The notes under the pieces are model-generated. The model saw only the letters and a list, made by a program, of their open reading frames with translations. It was not told the origin of the DNA and ran no database searches. From Labia minor (Eukaryota > Arthropoda > Insecta > Dermaptera > Spongiphoridae): a stretch of 64,000 nucleotides of DNA. Shown here one piece after another: positions 1 to 11,475 of the stretch (positions within the stretch are counted from its first letter, which is position 1; each line of letters opens with the position of its first letter). Location: contig OY720344.1 in the NCBI GenBank assembly GCA_963082975.1, positions 98,185,781 through 98,249,780 of the forward strand. The letters run 5' to 3'. The translations under genes and the position numbers were made by a program.

Positions 1-115
1 TCCCCAATGTTGATCCCGGAGGCTGGGTTGACTCCGTCCCATAGACCCCAGCTAGAGATAGGGACTTGAACCCGGGACCATGTGAATGTGAGACAGCGAG
101 GCTAGCCTCTCACCC
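1..115 (-). repeat. tRNA-derived SINE, 5' part (family S)
   Basis: Read on the minus strand, this has a tRNA-like head with a box B match (GGTTCAAGTCC). The family body follows, mentioning 'ctagctggggtctatggga' and 'tcaacccagcctccggga'. The same sequence recurs near 8.3, 24.6, 52.9 and 55.7 kb, so it is an interspersed family. The rest of the body lies beyond the window start. The box B and tRNA-like head are seen directly. Pol III transcription of the founder is inferred from SINE biology. Confidence 0.75.
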
Positions 116-514
116 AATGATTATGAAGAAGTTAAAGATTAAAATTAGTTTAATCCTCATTGATTGTTTATGGGTAGAGAGAAGAGAGAGTGAGGAGATA
201 TAAATATTTATAAAATTTGGAGAAGAGAGAAATTGGAAATTGGATGGAGGTGACACAGAATAGTAATGGTGTTTCATGCGACTAAGAACTACTCTTCAGT
301 AGCATTATCAATTTAGATAATGATTACTTTATCATTAATTTAGTTAGATTTATAAAAAGAAAAGAAATAATACTTAAAGGATATTAATAAATTAAATTTC
401 ATATTATAAAACAAAATTTGAAGTTATAATTTTCTATATTATTCATTAATGCAATTCATTTATATATAGTTCTTTTGATATAATATTTAGTTAAATTTCC
501 GTCAATTTGAAAAT

Positions 515-925
515 TCTATCTATCTATGACTCGAAAGTTCTTGCCCGCAGCAACCACATTTATCCAAGTGTCTCTATCCTGAGCTACAACCATCCAACGC
601 CTACACTCTCATCTCTCTTACCTCCTTTCCTACATTGTTCACCTACCTTGGTCATCCAAGGACGTTTCCCACCAATATATTTTTCGTCATTCTTACCTCT
701 TCCATTCTAGCCACGTGCCCTACCCATCGTAACCTTCTCGCTTTTATAATCCTAACTATGTCTGGAGATGCATTGAGGTCATGCTATTTCTCGTCTCAAC
801 CTTTCCCCAGTGGCCTCATCTTTTTTTGACCCATAAATACTGCAAGGATTCTTTTCTCAAATACTCTAAATCTACTCTCTTCTCCCAATATCATAGACCA
901 TGACTCACACCCATATAATAGAACC
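515..925 (-). pseudogene. RTE-like LINE, 3' end of reverse-transcriptase ORF (copy L1)
   Basis: On the minus strand this reads, with frame breaks, as the C-terminal tail of a non-LTR retrotransposon polyprotein. Recognisable pieces are a YGCESW-like motif near 905 and 'IIKARRLRWVGHVARMEE' near 740. These are typical of RTE-clade and related LINEs. It stops at a CTATCTATCTAT tract (515-527), i.e. a GATA-type 3' microsatellite tail, as in copies L2 and L3. It is 5'-truncated and decayed. The exact clade is an inference; a profile search of the translated segment would settle it. Confidence 0.75.
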
Positions 926-929
926 GGTA

Positions 930-2200
930 AAATAATTATTTTATATTGAAAAATTCATTGAAATCAAATAAAAAAAATTAATTCTAATTTTAATAAATTA
1001 TTATATACATTTAAAGAGAGATTATCCAGAATTTGTGTGTATGATAATTAATATAATTAAATACTGGGTTAGCTTAAAAGATTTTTCGTAAATATAAATC
1101 GTTCTCTCAGACAATCACAATGTATGTGATTGTTTATTCATATTCTATCGATTTCTAATTCTTTGAATGTAACAAGTGGATATTTATTAATTTATAGATT
1201 TCATTTATTCGTAAACAAATGGTACAATATTGGGACTAACTAGTCGTTTGAATTGGATGGAATCAGAGAAATCAGAACTTACCTATGTTATAAAACATAA
1301 TTTGACTGAATGGGCAATGGCATGTGTCACTGCTGTCCATTATTTCCATAAAAATTATTAATTCCAGGTGAATACATTGAAAAAATGTATTGTAACTATG
1401 TCCGTTTTTCAATCAATAAATATTTTAAAAGGATTTATACTTTTATTAAAACCTACCTATTCTAAATTTATTTATTTATAATATAATAAAAGGTTGGAGA
1501 AGGGTGAAGGGTCAACAAGAATTAGAAGAATAAAGATGAATTTTAATTTAATAATTTTTAAAATTATTTTAGTTTAACTGATTTTTTTAAAATGTAAGTA
1601 AGAAGGAAAAATATTTAGTAAAATTAAAAAAAATTTTAAAATATCTAAATCTAACGAAAAAATAATTCATGAATAATCATATTAATGGTTTTAAATATTA
1701 ATGAATTTCATTCATTATTATTACGAACCATTACAATTTGGAGTATAAATAATTAACCTCAAGGACTAGACAAAATTAAACTTACTAATTATTAGACTAA
1801 ATTAAAAATATTTTTTTTTTATTTAATAGTTGATGAAGTTTCAAGTTTATTGTTATACATATTAGCTTTACATTTCTGTTATTACACCATTATCAGATGA
1901 GAAGAAGAAAAATCTTATGGATGATGAAACAATTGAAGTATATGAATAATCTTGCATTTATTAAAAAAAATATTCTTATTAAGTTTTATATTTGTTAGTT
2001 TAATTTTAATTCACGTAATTTTTTAATATTTTTTTTAAGTCTTTGTAATGGATGGCTTTTAAGTCTTAATAATTTAAAAATTATAAATCATCCTTATATT
2101 ATAAATTTTTGACAAAAACTAATTTCAATATCAAGTTCTCAAGTACCGTTGTACTAGTACTTTGATTGAATTGATAAAAAAATATATTTGTGAAATCAAA
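930..2200. other. AT-rich non-coding, nothing recognised
   Basis: Long A/T runs and short spurious ORFs only. I see no repeat shared with the rest of the window and no splice or coding signal worth reporting. Confidence 0.6.
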
Positions 2201-2209
2201 ATTTCCGCC

Positions 2210-2860
2210 TATATCTCCATCTTGAAATTAGCAAATGAATAAATGTTCGTTGAAGTCCAAAGATGGTTTTACGGCGAGAAAAAATCAAATAATTGGCGGG
2301 GAAAACCCTAAAAACAGTCCTATCTATTTCCCGATAACAACAAATTTCAAATTTGACTCTAAATTTTAGTTAGAAATTTTTTTTCCAGAATACCACCGAA
2401 AAAATCAAATTTAAGTAGGTATTTAAAAAATAGTAGGCAAAGAAAAGAAAGTTTAAAATTAAGTCAGTTAGGGTCATCTCATTTGTTAGAATTACAAAAC
2501 AAAGATAGGGAACCTAAAATTAAAAAAACGATTAATTGAGTCTCTGTCTGAGAGAGAAAATAGGCTTTTTAAAGATAGGGTCTTACATGCAGCTGGACTC
2601 TCTACTGAGACAGAAGAAGAAAAAGAAGAGAGGGAAAAAAAGATCGGATTTACCATACTGACAATGAGACTCAATCTTCCGAGTCTCAGTCAGAGAGAGA
2701 AAATAGGCTTTTTAAAAATAGGGTCTTACATGCAGCAGGTCGCTCTACTGAGACAGAAGAAGAAAATTGAGAGAGGTTAAAAAAGATAGACTTCAGAGGG
2801 TACAGGGGGCAGAGCCGTCGCCTAGGTATGAAGAGCGCCGAAGGCGCTTTGAGCAGCTAG
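2210..2860 (+). mobile_element. Helitron 3' portion with hairpin and CTAG terminus
   Basis: The right end is a textbook Helitron 3' end. A perfect stem AGCGCC/GGCGCT with GAA loop (2834-2848) is followed 12 nt later by CTAG (2857-2860), and the next host base is T. Upstream (2540-2780) a charged, degenerate frame is tandemly repeated: 'SERENRLFK' then 'RVLHAAG' then 'STETEEE'. That matches the Arg/Glu-rich N-terminal repeats of arthropod Helitron proteins. No Rep or helicase motif is present, so this copy is non-autonomous. The 5' TC terminus could not be fixed; 2210 is approximate. Confidence 0.8.
2536..2795 (+). repeat. Two tandem ~145-bp units inside the Helitron
   Basis: The block beginning 'gagtctctgtctgagagag' near 2536 recurs as 'gagtctcagtcagagagag' near 2682. 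Each is followed by 'aaaataggctttttaaa' and 'agggtcttacatgcagc'. The unit encodes one protein repeat (ESxSERENRLFK...STETEEE), so the tandem repeat is a coding repeat of the Helitron protein rather than a satellite. Confidence 0.75.
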
Positions 2861-3832
2861 TATACTTATAAAATTATTTTTAGATTATCATGACGAAAAT
2901 TAATTAAAAGCAACAAATTGGATGTCTGTCATTTAAACGAATAAGATGCTTTCATATTGACAGAATATGTTTTTTAATGTGGCTATAAATAGTTTACCTC
3001 ATAAACGGTACGTGATAAATTAATAGTATTTTTATTATATTATATTTATGTCTATATACTTACGTATAATATAAATACTTCACAATAAAAAACAATTATA
3101 GAATTTATTCATTTATTATTGTTATTACTAATAATAGGTTCATTAAAAGCAAAAAACTCCCAGGCTTGCTTGAAATGTCACTCACTTTCTGAGATGAGAT
3201 TTTATTTTTAATTCACCCAGCAGGACCCTTAATTTGTACAGGAGAAAAGTAAAACGTATATACGCCATGCCATGGTACATTTATAATAATAAAGAAACCA
3301 TTCATTTTCATTATCATGACTTTTTCCTTTGGAGAACTTGAAAATATTTTAAATGATTTTCTTTTTTTTCTTTGCCAACATAATTGGATGAAATTCTATT
3401 TATTTATTTGTTATATATATTTAGTCTAAGATATATTTATTTATTATAATAAGAATGAAAAATAAGAAAAATAAATTGAATATTTTTTTTTTATATTTTT
3501 ATAGCGAATCCAAATATTTAATTAAAAATAAAATAAATTAAAATTGTTTTTATTTATTATTTTTTTTATCTATTTATAAAAAAAAAAAAAAATAAAAGAA
3601 TTCATATTCTTTTTTAGATTTGTCAAATGTCCAAAGATAAACTTGGAATTGTATCCCGCTCCCTCCACTGTCATTATTCGTAAGTAATATTATAAATTAT
3701 AAATTGGAAAAATTTTATTATATTGTATTTACTACTGTGGGCAATAAATAGTAAGACTTTGTTTTTAATTTTAAAATTCATTGCCGACAGTAATATCTTT
3801 ATTAGAAAAATATTAAAAATAAACAAAATATA
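2861..3832. other. AT-rich non-coding, nothing recognised
   Basis: Mostly T-rich and A-rich tracts. A less AT-rich stretch at 3150-3310 has no open frame and no repeat partner that I can see. Confidence 0.55.
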
Positions 3833-4667
3833 AGAGATTTGTTCAAAAGAAAAGGTGAATTTTGAATTTTCGCGGGCTATGTACATTCGATTATCGAAAT
3901 GTTTTTTGTTATGTTTCTCATATGTTGAAATTATCAACCATTTTGGATTATTAGTTTGTTTTTGAGAACTGAAAAAGTTAGTCACGTTTTTGAATGTTCC
4001 TTTTTACTTTAAAAAAAAAATGGACCAAAGAATCTGTATTATATTTTGCGTTAAAATGGAATAAAGTGCTCCAACGTACTTAAAATGTTGACTGTGGCAT
4101 TCGACGAGTCTACTTTGTCTCAAAAAAATGTTTATAAGTGGTCCAAGTGCTTTACATGAGCATTTGCTCACTGTTTTCATTAGATTACAACGGCGTGGTG
4201 CATCATGAGTTCTTACAAACAGGTCGTATTGTTATAAGGAAGCTATGTAACGTTTCGAACGATCGGAATTGTGGAAAAACAAATAATGGATTTTGCATCA
4301 CGAAAATCATCTCCAGCATCATTGCTTGTTCGTGATGTTTTGGCCAAAAACAACACCATAATCATGCCTCAACCACCGTATTCACCAGATTTGGTTCCCT
4401 GCGACTTGTTTCTATTCCCAAAACTGAAGAGACCAATGAAAAGGAAACGTTTTGCCACAAATGATGAGATAAAGTCGGAATCGAAGAACGAGCTGGTGGT
4501 CATACCAAAAAGCGCGTTTCAAGTGCTTCAACGATTGGAAGATGCGCTGGCATAAGACTATTATATTTGAGGGGAATTACTTTGAAGGGGACAAAATGGA
4601 TATTGATGAATAATTAAATACTTTTCGAAATAATTCAAAATTCATCTTTTCTTTTGAACAAACCTCT
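3833..4667 (+). mobile_element. Mariner element, internally deleted, TIRs and TA target site kept
   Basis: The left end (from 3833, 'agagatttgttcaaaagaa') and the reverse complement of the right end (to 4667, 'agaggtttgttcaaaagaa') match over about 40 bp. TA dinucleotides flank both ends (3831-3832 and 4668-4669). Inside lie remains of a mariner transposase of the kind found in SETMAR-like arthropod copies. At 835 bp it is about two thirds of the usual ~1.3 kb length, consistent with an internal deletion. Confidence 0.9.
4019..4555 (+). pseudogene. Broken mariner transposase
   Basis: The N-terminal part (4019-4145) reads 'NGIKCSNVLKMLTVAFDES' then 'TLSQKNVYKW', the helix-turn-helix region. 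The frame then jumps to the catalytic domain at 4186: 'DYNGVVHHEFLQTGR', a WILHH-like remnant near 4285, then 'LAKNNTIIMPQPPYSPDL' and 'CDLFLFPKLKRPMK'. The middle, including the first catalytic aspartate motif (TGDETW region), is missing. At least two frame changes separate the pieces. The YSPDL/CDLFLFPKLK signature is diagnostic of mariner transposases. It cannot make active enzyme. Confidence 0.9.
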
Positions 4668-4669
4668 TA

Positions 4670-6480
4670 CGAGATAGAAAATAAGAATAAATGGGAGGAG
4701 AAATTAGCTCTATTAGAGTCTATAGTATTATTGTACAATGTTTACAAAAAATTATTCAAACATATTTGTATTCATCAAACGTAAACATACAAGTAGATAA
4801 AAAAATATTAAATTATTAGCATTATACGGACAAAACATATATATACGAGTATAATGTATTGTAGAGAACCGAGTGCCTATTGGATGTGCTTGCATATGAG
4901 AAAATGAATATTATTAGAAGTACTTTCACTATACAAAATATGAATGTGTTTGTAATATAATAAACAGAACATTTCGTCCATGTTATTGAAATTAAAACAA
5001 TTTGATAATCGAGACAATGATTTGACCTATAAAGATAATGGTATTGAATTTATTAATTAAAGCAGAACTTCTATTTTTGCGATTATTTAATCTTCAATTC
5101 TATTCTAAGTAGATATAAGAATATTAAAATTAAGAATCCATTTTAATAAATATCCACTTTTTTAATTAAAACTATTTACAATAATTTAAGTTTAGTTGAC
5201 TCTAAATTTTATAGTTTGAATGGAATTTTTAAATTCATTAATATTGAAGAATAAAATTACAAAATAATTATTATCTTGTGAAAATTAGATATAAGGAATA
5301 AAAAAATTTACTATTTTATTAAATTTCTTTTTATTCACATATGAACGCACATTACTTTTCTTAATTAGTAATATCATCTTATCAGGATAATAAAATTTTT
5401 CAATTCTATTATATATAATTATTAAAAAATTTTAATGGATACAAGAATTACTCTTGAATACTTTGGGTATATCCGAAACATTGGTGTTTAATATATAATA
5501 TTTATAATAAAATAAAAAATAAATAATATGCACAAATACACTTTAAGTAGGTATATCAAACTGAAATTTACACTTAATCAAATAATTGTCAAATAAATTT
5601 AAAAAAATATATATTTTTTGTCGTCTAATTTTAAATACTAAATTATAAATAATAAAGAAAAATTTTGGGACTATTGTTCATGTCTTATTTTATTGTTATT
5701 GTAATGTAATATCAAATTGTGGTGGGATTTATCTCTATTTTTATGAACTTTTTAATAAATATCATAGCATGGACGAGAAACTTTCTCATAGAAGTACAAA
5801 CTTTTAGACTTATTAAGTCAGTAGTGAATAAATAATAAAAAAATTTGTTTCAAAAACATACGATTACATTTATAAATGTAAAAATATACTTCTTGAAATA
5901 GTATTAGAAACAATAAAATACATATAAACTTTATATATATTATATATATATATATTAAAGAGAATAAATAAATAGAATTTCATCCAATATAAATATTAAA
6001 CTGAAATTGTTCAGAGATCAAAGGTTTGTATACGGAATGGGCGCTCGTTGGTTAAATAAGGGTTTGTTGCCACTCCAAAAAAATTCATCATATCTCGTGA
6101 GTGTTTGAGTAGCTTTCGCTTTTTCTAATTAAACTTTTATGTGGATATAATAAATAAAGAGCCCGTTTTCAAGTAATGTATTTGATAAGAATTATAAGAT
6201 ATAAAAAAAAGAAGAACAAAAAAAAAATAAACAAAAAGAATTTATTTTACATATTGTGAAATTATTTATAAAAATCAGGACACACTTTTGAATTGTTTCA
6301 GTAAGATATTCATATTTTAAGATTAAAGTATAGAATAATTTCTTATTATGAAAAAGAAACTCAAAAAGATCCATTTTAATTAATTAATGTTTTATAATTT
6401 CTAATAAAATTACTTTAATCATGTCCTAAAACTGTTAAAGTTGAAAGATGTAAATTTATCTCATAAAACAAAAACAATAA
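4670..6480. other. AT-rich non-coding, nothing recognised
   Basis: Dominated by A/T tracts with a (TA)n run near 5935-5956. A more complex stretch at 6025-6135 ('gggcgctcgttggttaaat') has no partner elsewhere in the window. Confidence 0.55.
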
Positions 6481-6589
6481 GCGGGAGTGTCCTCCCCTAG
6501 ACTTTCCCGCATATAAATAGGTATAAAGAGTTGTGAATGAATATTTAGAATGTAATAAAGTGCTACTTCCGGTTAACTGATATTTTAAA

Positions 6590-7110
6590 TGTAAAAAAAA
6601 CAGATATGGATATAATATAAATATTTTTAATTTTATTTTATTTATAATATATAAGGGCTGGCTGTGACGTCATGAAGTCCTGGGTGACGTCATATAATTT
6701 TAAATTAAGAAAAAACTAATGAAGATGATTTTTCTCGAGGATAAAACCAATACAAAGTGCATAACACGTGGAGATATGCCTTCACGTGAAATTTGATATG
6801 AAAATAACCCTTCACTTCCTCTCTTCGATCGGCAATACTAGCACTTCCGGTTTCCGGATTTGCACCAAAAGTTGATCCATTCATCATACTGATGCATTAA
6901 GTAAATATACCAAATTTCATCAAAATCCGTTGAGCCGTTCAAGCTGTACACATCTCTACGGACACACAGCGGACGGACGGACAGACATCATGCTAAAAAT
7001 ACTTTTTTCTGTTAAGAAAATGCATGATTCGTGGAGATATGTACCTAAAAATATCCACAGGTGAAATTTGGTGTGAAAACAATACCTCCCTTACTATCGT
7101 CGGTCGGTAA
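6590..7110 (-). mobile_element. Group C repeat, copy C1, embedded in family B element
   Basis: It matches C2 (10178-10799) and C3 (13250-13812) in reverse orientation. Shared features are the paired TGACGTCA sites, the 'accaatacaaagtgcat' region, 'ttccggatttgcaccaaaa', and a CGGACGGACGGACAGACATC tract. It ends at 'cgtcggtcggt' near 7097-7107, one of the two TIRs of C2. The other end is missing at about 6590, so C1 looks like a C element truncated on insertion or later. Confidence 0.65.
6665..6692. promoter_or_regulatory. Pair of perfect TGACGTCA (CRE-like) palindromes
   Basis: TGACGTCA occurs at 6665-6672 and 6685-6692, starts 20 bp apart. The same pair with the same spacing is in C2 and C3. 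CREB/ATF-family factors bind this 8-mer in animals. Function within the element is inferred only. Confidence 0.6.
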
Positions 7111-7408
7111 AAAGGAAACGCTACTTGTATAGGTAAAATGTCACTTCCGGTAGTCAGATCATGATGAAATTTGGTATCTGAATTTTTATCATATTTTTAA
7201 ATCTATATACAAAATAGGAAGCAAATATCTCGAAGCAAACTGGTACTTTACTTGAAAGGTAAACGCAACCATTGTAGGTAAAGTACCACTTCCGGTTAAC
7301 CGATTTTGACGAAATTTTGATAGAAATCTACAAACTGTGAATAATATCGGTGTACCAAATTTCGAAGTCCTAGCTTGATTAGTTTTTGAGTAAATTTGCT
7401 TACAGACA

Positions 7409-7409
<1 letters not shown>

Positions 7410-7439
<30 letters not shown>

Positions 7440-7482
7440 CATACATACATACATACATACATACATACATACACACACACAG
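7410..7482 (+). repeat. (CATA)n / (CA)n microsatellite
   Basis: Uninterrupted CATA units followed by a short CA run, inside the family B element at a position where related copies carry CTGTCCG-type tracts. The apparent Cys/Met/Tyr/Val-rich proteins read from the minus strand here are microsatellite artefacts. Confidence 0.95.
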
Positions 7483-7736
7483 ACATAATTCCAAAAATGG
7501 TATTTTCCGACTCAGGGAGGTCTAAAACGTCAAGATCTATCAAAATCTCGAAGTCGAAATTTTTGACGATTCCAATACTTCCCTTATACGAAGTATGCGG
7601 GAAAGTAAAAATGGAAAAGTAATAATTCTAAAAATACGTTTAAAAAACATTAAAATTTTTTTTCAATTTTCTTATATATATATATATATATATATATTGA
7701 TTGAAAGATTCGAGGGATCATGAAAAATCTCTAAAG

Positions 7737-7994
7737 TAGTGATTCTCAACCTTTTGGGAGGCGATAGTTATTTTTTTGGGGGGCGAACTTTAAAAAAAGG
7801 TAAGATGATTTTGAGATCTATCTTTTAAACATTTCCGCGCTTTTTTTCAATTTTTTTCAATATGGCTCTAAGTATCACCAAGTGTACCTTAGTGATTATC
7901 ATGCAATTTTTATCTGTTAAAATTTATAGGGGGACGAATTATGAAGCCGGCCTTACGAAGTGGGCGTTTGGTCAAAAAAGGTTGAAAAACGCTA
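7737..7994. mobile_element. hAT (Buster-type) MITE with 8-bp TSD CTCTAAAG
   Basis: Ends TAGTGATTCTCAACC and (reverse complement of right) TAGCGTTTTTCAACC. An exact 8-bp duplication CTCTAAAG lies at 7729-7736 and 7995-8002. It is 258 bp, with no coding capacity. The 'gattctcaacc' terminus and 8-bp duplication are hAT hallmarks, and the central TA points to the Buster subgroup. Confidence 0.9.
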
Positions 7995-8299
7995 CTCTAA
8001 AGAGTATTTTTTTTAATTCTGTCTAAACTTTACTATTCTATACTATCAATTTTAGCTTTAAAAACCACATTCCTCTTACCCTCCCTTTTATGAGGCATTT
8101 CAATCCAAATCCTATTTTCTTTCAATTCCCAATATTTTAAATCAATGAAAAATTTCCTTTATTCTTCATTTTTCCTAAAAAGAAAAAAATCCATCATTTT
8201 TATTTGAATTGAATAATTATAATTACTTATTAGATCTTTTAATTCCAATTTAAAATAGTTTTGACAATAAGTTTATTTATTATTATAAGTATCTTTATG

Positions 8300-8565
8300 A
8301 AAAAAGAACCTGCCTCACATTCACATGGTCCCGGGTTCAAGTCCCGGGCCTGGCAAGGGAATTTCCTTAGCTGGGGTCTATGGGACGGAATCAACCCAGC
8401 CTCCGGGAACAACATTGGGGAAAAGCTACTTGATAGCGCCTCTGATCAAGAAAATCAAGGTAAAGGTTGAGAGGACCCGTTCTACTGATCATATGACACC
8501 TCATTGATATAACCGGCTTGATAGGCGTTGTCTTTGCGTAGGACGTACAAAGTCAGAGGTTTTTT
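8300..8565 (+). repeat. tRNA-derived SINE (family S)
   Basis: Starts in a tRNA-like head with box B GGTTCAAGTCC (8336-8346) in 'tcccgggttcaagtcccggg'. It continues through the family body 'ggtctatgggacggaatcaa' to the 3' segment 'gatcatatgacacct' then 'ccggcttgataggcgttgtc'. The box A end is decayed or truncated. The short frames here (8261-8507) are SINE sequence, not genes. Confidence 0.85.
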
Positions 8566-8569
8566 TTTA

Positions 8570-8786
8570 TGACAAAAAAATTAAAAGTCAATATTATTAT
8601 TTATTGAAGATAAATTTTATTAAATACTTAAAATAAAGATATTATAAATAAATAAAAAAAATGTTTACATAAAAAATAAAATTATTTATTATAAAATAAA
8701 AATAAATTGTAATATAAAAATAATACACAAAATAAATACTATTTTATTTAAAATATATTAAAAGTTAAATGATAATTTATAATTTT
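8570..8786. other. AT-rich spacer
   Basis: A/T tracts between a SINE and an A-family fragment. Nothing recognised. Confidence 0.5.
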
Positions 8787-8940
8787 TACTATCAGAGATA
8801 AGATCACGAAGATTTTCGATGCCTAGATTTTGATGTTTTTATATGTTTTGAAGGTCCATGATTCATTTTCACTAAGGTTGAGAAAAATCTCTCTCTCTCT
8901 GTCTGTGTGTTTGTATGATTTTTCAGCAAAATGACCATAA
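8787..8940 (-). mobile_element. Family A fragment, copy A1
   Basis: Begins with a decayed hairpin end ('tactatcagagataagatca') and shares 'gaagattttcgat', 'attttgatgttttta' and 'actaaggttgagaaaaatc' with A2-A6. It breaks off after the CTCT/GTCTGTGTG tract, so only the hairpin-end portion survives. Strand is given so that the GTAA hairpin end is 3'. Confidence 0.75.
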
Positions 8941-10177
8941 TTTTTTTTTTTTAAAAAATAAGAAAGTATGTGCTAATATTACATGATTAGATAAATGGTA
9001 CAAAATTATGTAAAATAAAAATATGTTCATTTTAATTATTATTTAAAAACCTGTATTATACGACACATTTTTTTATTACAGAGATACTCAGAACAGTTTT
9101 TCGTGCAAAATTCTAATTAAATTAAGTAACTAAATTTTGTACAAAAAATATTTGAAAGTAGCCACTTTTTCTGTATTACTTCAGTAAAGAAAATATGCAT
9201 GATGTAAAACTAGCATGGGAGAGATCTATATTATAAGATAAAGTAAAAAGGCAAATTCTTCTCATTTTTTGTTAATTAAAAAAAAGAGAAAAATCCAATA
9301 ATTAAAAAAAAAAAGAATAAAATTCAAATGTAAAAAAATTGTATTATTAATTGATTTTAATCTTTACTTTGGGAGTCTAATACTATTTAAAGCTATAAAT
9401 AATTTTTGATAGCAATCACAATGTCTATATTTTAATTGTACTTTTAAATTTAAATTTTTTTTTTAATTTTTAATATCTATATATCTTTATTTCTCATTTT
9501 TTTAAAAAAATATGAATATTAAAAATTTTATGAGAATATAAATATATATACTCCTAAAAATGTGTTTTTATTGATAATCTATCATTTTAATTATCTTTTA
9601 ACTTCATCTTTTTTTAATCAATGATTATTTGGATGTTGCTAAAATAATTTTATTTATTGATATTTTATTCACATGGTTCCATGGTTCATCAAGCTTTTCA
9701 TTAGTTGAGAAAAAATGATTTTTTTGAAATTTATAAATAGAATGCATATTTAAGTTTGATAAAACTTTTTATTCATTATAGATTCAATTTTGTTTCAATT
9801 ATCTTGACGAATTGTAACTAACTTTTAAAAATATATATATATGTTATATAAAAATTCTAAAACTTGAGATAAAACAAAATCAAAAATGAATTCTGAAAAT
9901 GATATATAAATAATGAGATTTTTTTTTAAATCTCGCAAGCGTATGTCAAGGAGCAATCTTTATAATGGAAAATAAATAAATAAACATTCAATATTTTTTT
10001 AATCTACTAGGTAATAATAGTTTCAATAAAATCATAGGTTCAATAAAATTAAATTTAATGCTTGAAAAAATCTTAAAAATACAAATATTGATAATAATTT
10101 TAATTCTAATAATTTAATTGATATAGTCTCAGTTAATAGTTATATTTTTAAATGTTAATAAAAAATTTCCTCTTATT
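8941..10177. other. AT-rich non-coding, nothing recognised
   Basis: Long A and T runs with no frame or repeat match that I can support. Confidence 0.55.
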
Positions 10178-10799
10178 ACCGACCGACGATAGTAAGGGAG
10201 GTATTGTTTTCACATCAAATTTCACATGTGGAGATTTTTACATATCTCCACGAATCATGCATTTTCTAAACAGAAAAAAGTATTTTTAGCATGATGTCTG
10301 TCCGTCCGTCTGTCCGTCCGTCTGTCCGTCTGTCCGTCCGTATAGATGTGTACAGCCTGAACGGCTCAACCGATTTTGATGAAATTTGGTATATTTACTT
10401 AATGCATCAGTGGGATGAATTGATCAACTTTTGGTGCAATTCCGGAAACCGGAAGAGGTAGTATTAGCGATCGACGATAGGAAGGAAAGGGTTATTTTCA
10501 CACCAAAGGAGATTTTTTTTATATATCACCACGAATCATGCACTTTGTATTGGTTTTATCCTCGAGAAAAATCATATTTATTAGTTTTTTCTTGATTTAA
10601 AATTATATGACGTCACCCAGCCATTCATGACGTCACAACCTGGTCTTGCATATATATTATAAATAAAATAAAATTAAAAATGTTTATATTTATTATTTAT
10701 GTATCCATATCTGTTTTTTATTACATTAATAGATATATGAAAATTATTTGAAATTGTTTTTGTAGCTGGAAATTAATTTATTTCAAACCGTCGGTCGGT
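10178..10799 (+). mobile_element. Group C element, copy C2, with TIR ACCGACCGACG
   Basis: The left end ACCGACCGACG (10178-10188) is the inverted complement of CGTCGGTCGGT at 10789-10799. The 622-bp interior has no coding potential. It carries a (CTGTCCGTCCGT)n tract at about 10297-10340, 'tttgatgaaatttggtat' and two TGACGTCA sites. C1 and C3 are relatives. Superfamily is unknown: the TIR is short and no clear target duplication was found. Confidence 0.7.
10608..10635. promoter_or_regulatory. Pair of TGACGTCA palindromes in C2
   Basis: Perfect sites at 10608-10615 and 10628-10635, again 20 bp start to start. They match the pairs in C1 and C3 although the sequence between them has changed. Confidence 0.6.
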
Positions 10800-10830
10800 T
10801 CGGACCTGGCCACAGGTCAACTTATTTTTT

Positions 10831-11404
10831 TTACTATCAAGAGATAGTATTGTGATCACTAAAATTTTCGAGATTTTGTTTATACACGTTTTGAAGGTCC
10901 CTGAGTCATATTTTCTATATTACTATTACTAATATTAAGAAAAATGTCTTTCTGTGTCTGTGTGTAGACAAAATTACCCAAAAACGGCTTGAGCTAGAAT
11001 AATGAAATTTGGTAGACGGATATTATTCAAAATTCGTAGTTTTCTTTCCGAAGAGGGTCATTACCTACTACGTTTGCATTTTTTTTCCTCTAAACTGACC
11101 GTAAAAATAAAGATATATGTTTGATAGTTTTTCATATGATTAAAAATTGTATAAAACTTCTATAAGTATATAGAATTTCAGCTTCAGTGAATCGCTGAAA
11201 GTACCAGAATTAATTTTTTAACACGTTGACTGGCAATCACGCGCCAGCACGTGACTTGGCGCCAAAACAAAGAGCCAAACACGCGCTGGTTTGATAAATA
11301 TTATTTATTAATTCATAATTTAATTAATTAAATTGAATTTAAATATAATATATGTTAATTAATCCAATTCAAATTTGCGAGATAGTCGAGTAGAGATACT
11401 CCAG
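10831..11404 (-). mobile_element. Family A element, copy A2
   Basis: Full-length copy, almost abutting C2. It starts with ttactatcaagagatagt (hairpin end, one side decayed). It ends with 'gcgagatagtcgagt' then 'agagatactccag'. Interior landmarks are 'gagctagaataatgaaattt', 'gaagagggtcattacctac', 'ttttaacacgttgactggca', and a block rich in E-box CACGTG. No ORF. Confidence 0.8.
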
Positions 11405-11475
11405 GAAAAGAAAAGTTAGATAAAGCATTATTTAAAATAATTTGTATATATAAATTTTTTTGTATTTAATGATTA

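Larger units (their letters stand above)
6481..7608 (+). mobile_element. Family B element with hairpin termini, Helentron-like plan (composite, carries C1)
   Basis: The left end has a stem GGGAG/CTCCC with TGTC loop (6483-6496), then CTAG, then ACTTTCCCGCAT (6501-6512). The right end has a stem ATACTTC/GAAGTAT (7575-7596) overlapping ATGCGGGAAAGT (7595-7606), a perfect 12-bp inverted match to 6501-6512, followed by AA. The middle contains a C-type repeat (about 6590-7110) and a CATA microsatellite. No transposase or Rep frame is present. The same layout is found in family A. Assignment to Helentron/HINE-type elements is an inference from structure only. Confidence 0.6.

Noticed and set aside
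507-829. Plus-strand Pro/Ser-rich frames
   Set aside because: Same antisense LINE region as at 18 kb; the coding sense is the minus strand.
6705-6887. 60-codon minus frame
   Set aside because: Part of C1; the homologous stretch of C2 and C3 is not open.
7189-7494. Minus-strand frames rich in Cys-Met-Tyr-Val repeats
   Set aside because: They are the CATA microsatellite and element B sequence read as protein; no gene.
8261-8507. Frames over the 8.3-kb SINE
   Set aside because: They lie on a multi-copy tRNA-derived SINE body.
10297-10340. CRISPR-like short repeats
   Set aside because: CTGTCCGTCCGT units are a contiguous microsatellite inside a transposon, without spacers, in a eukaryotic setting.
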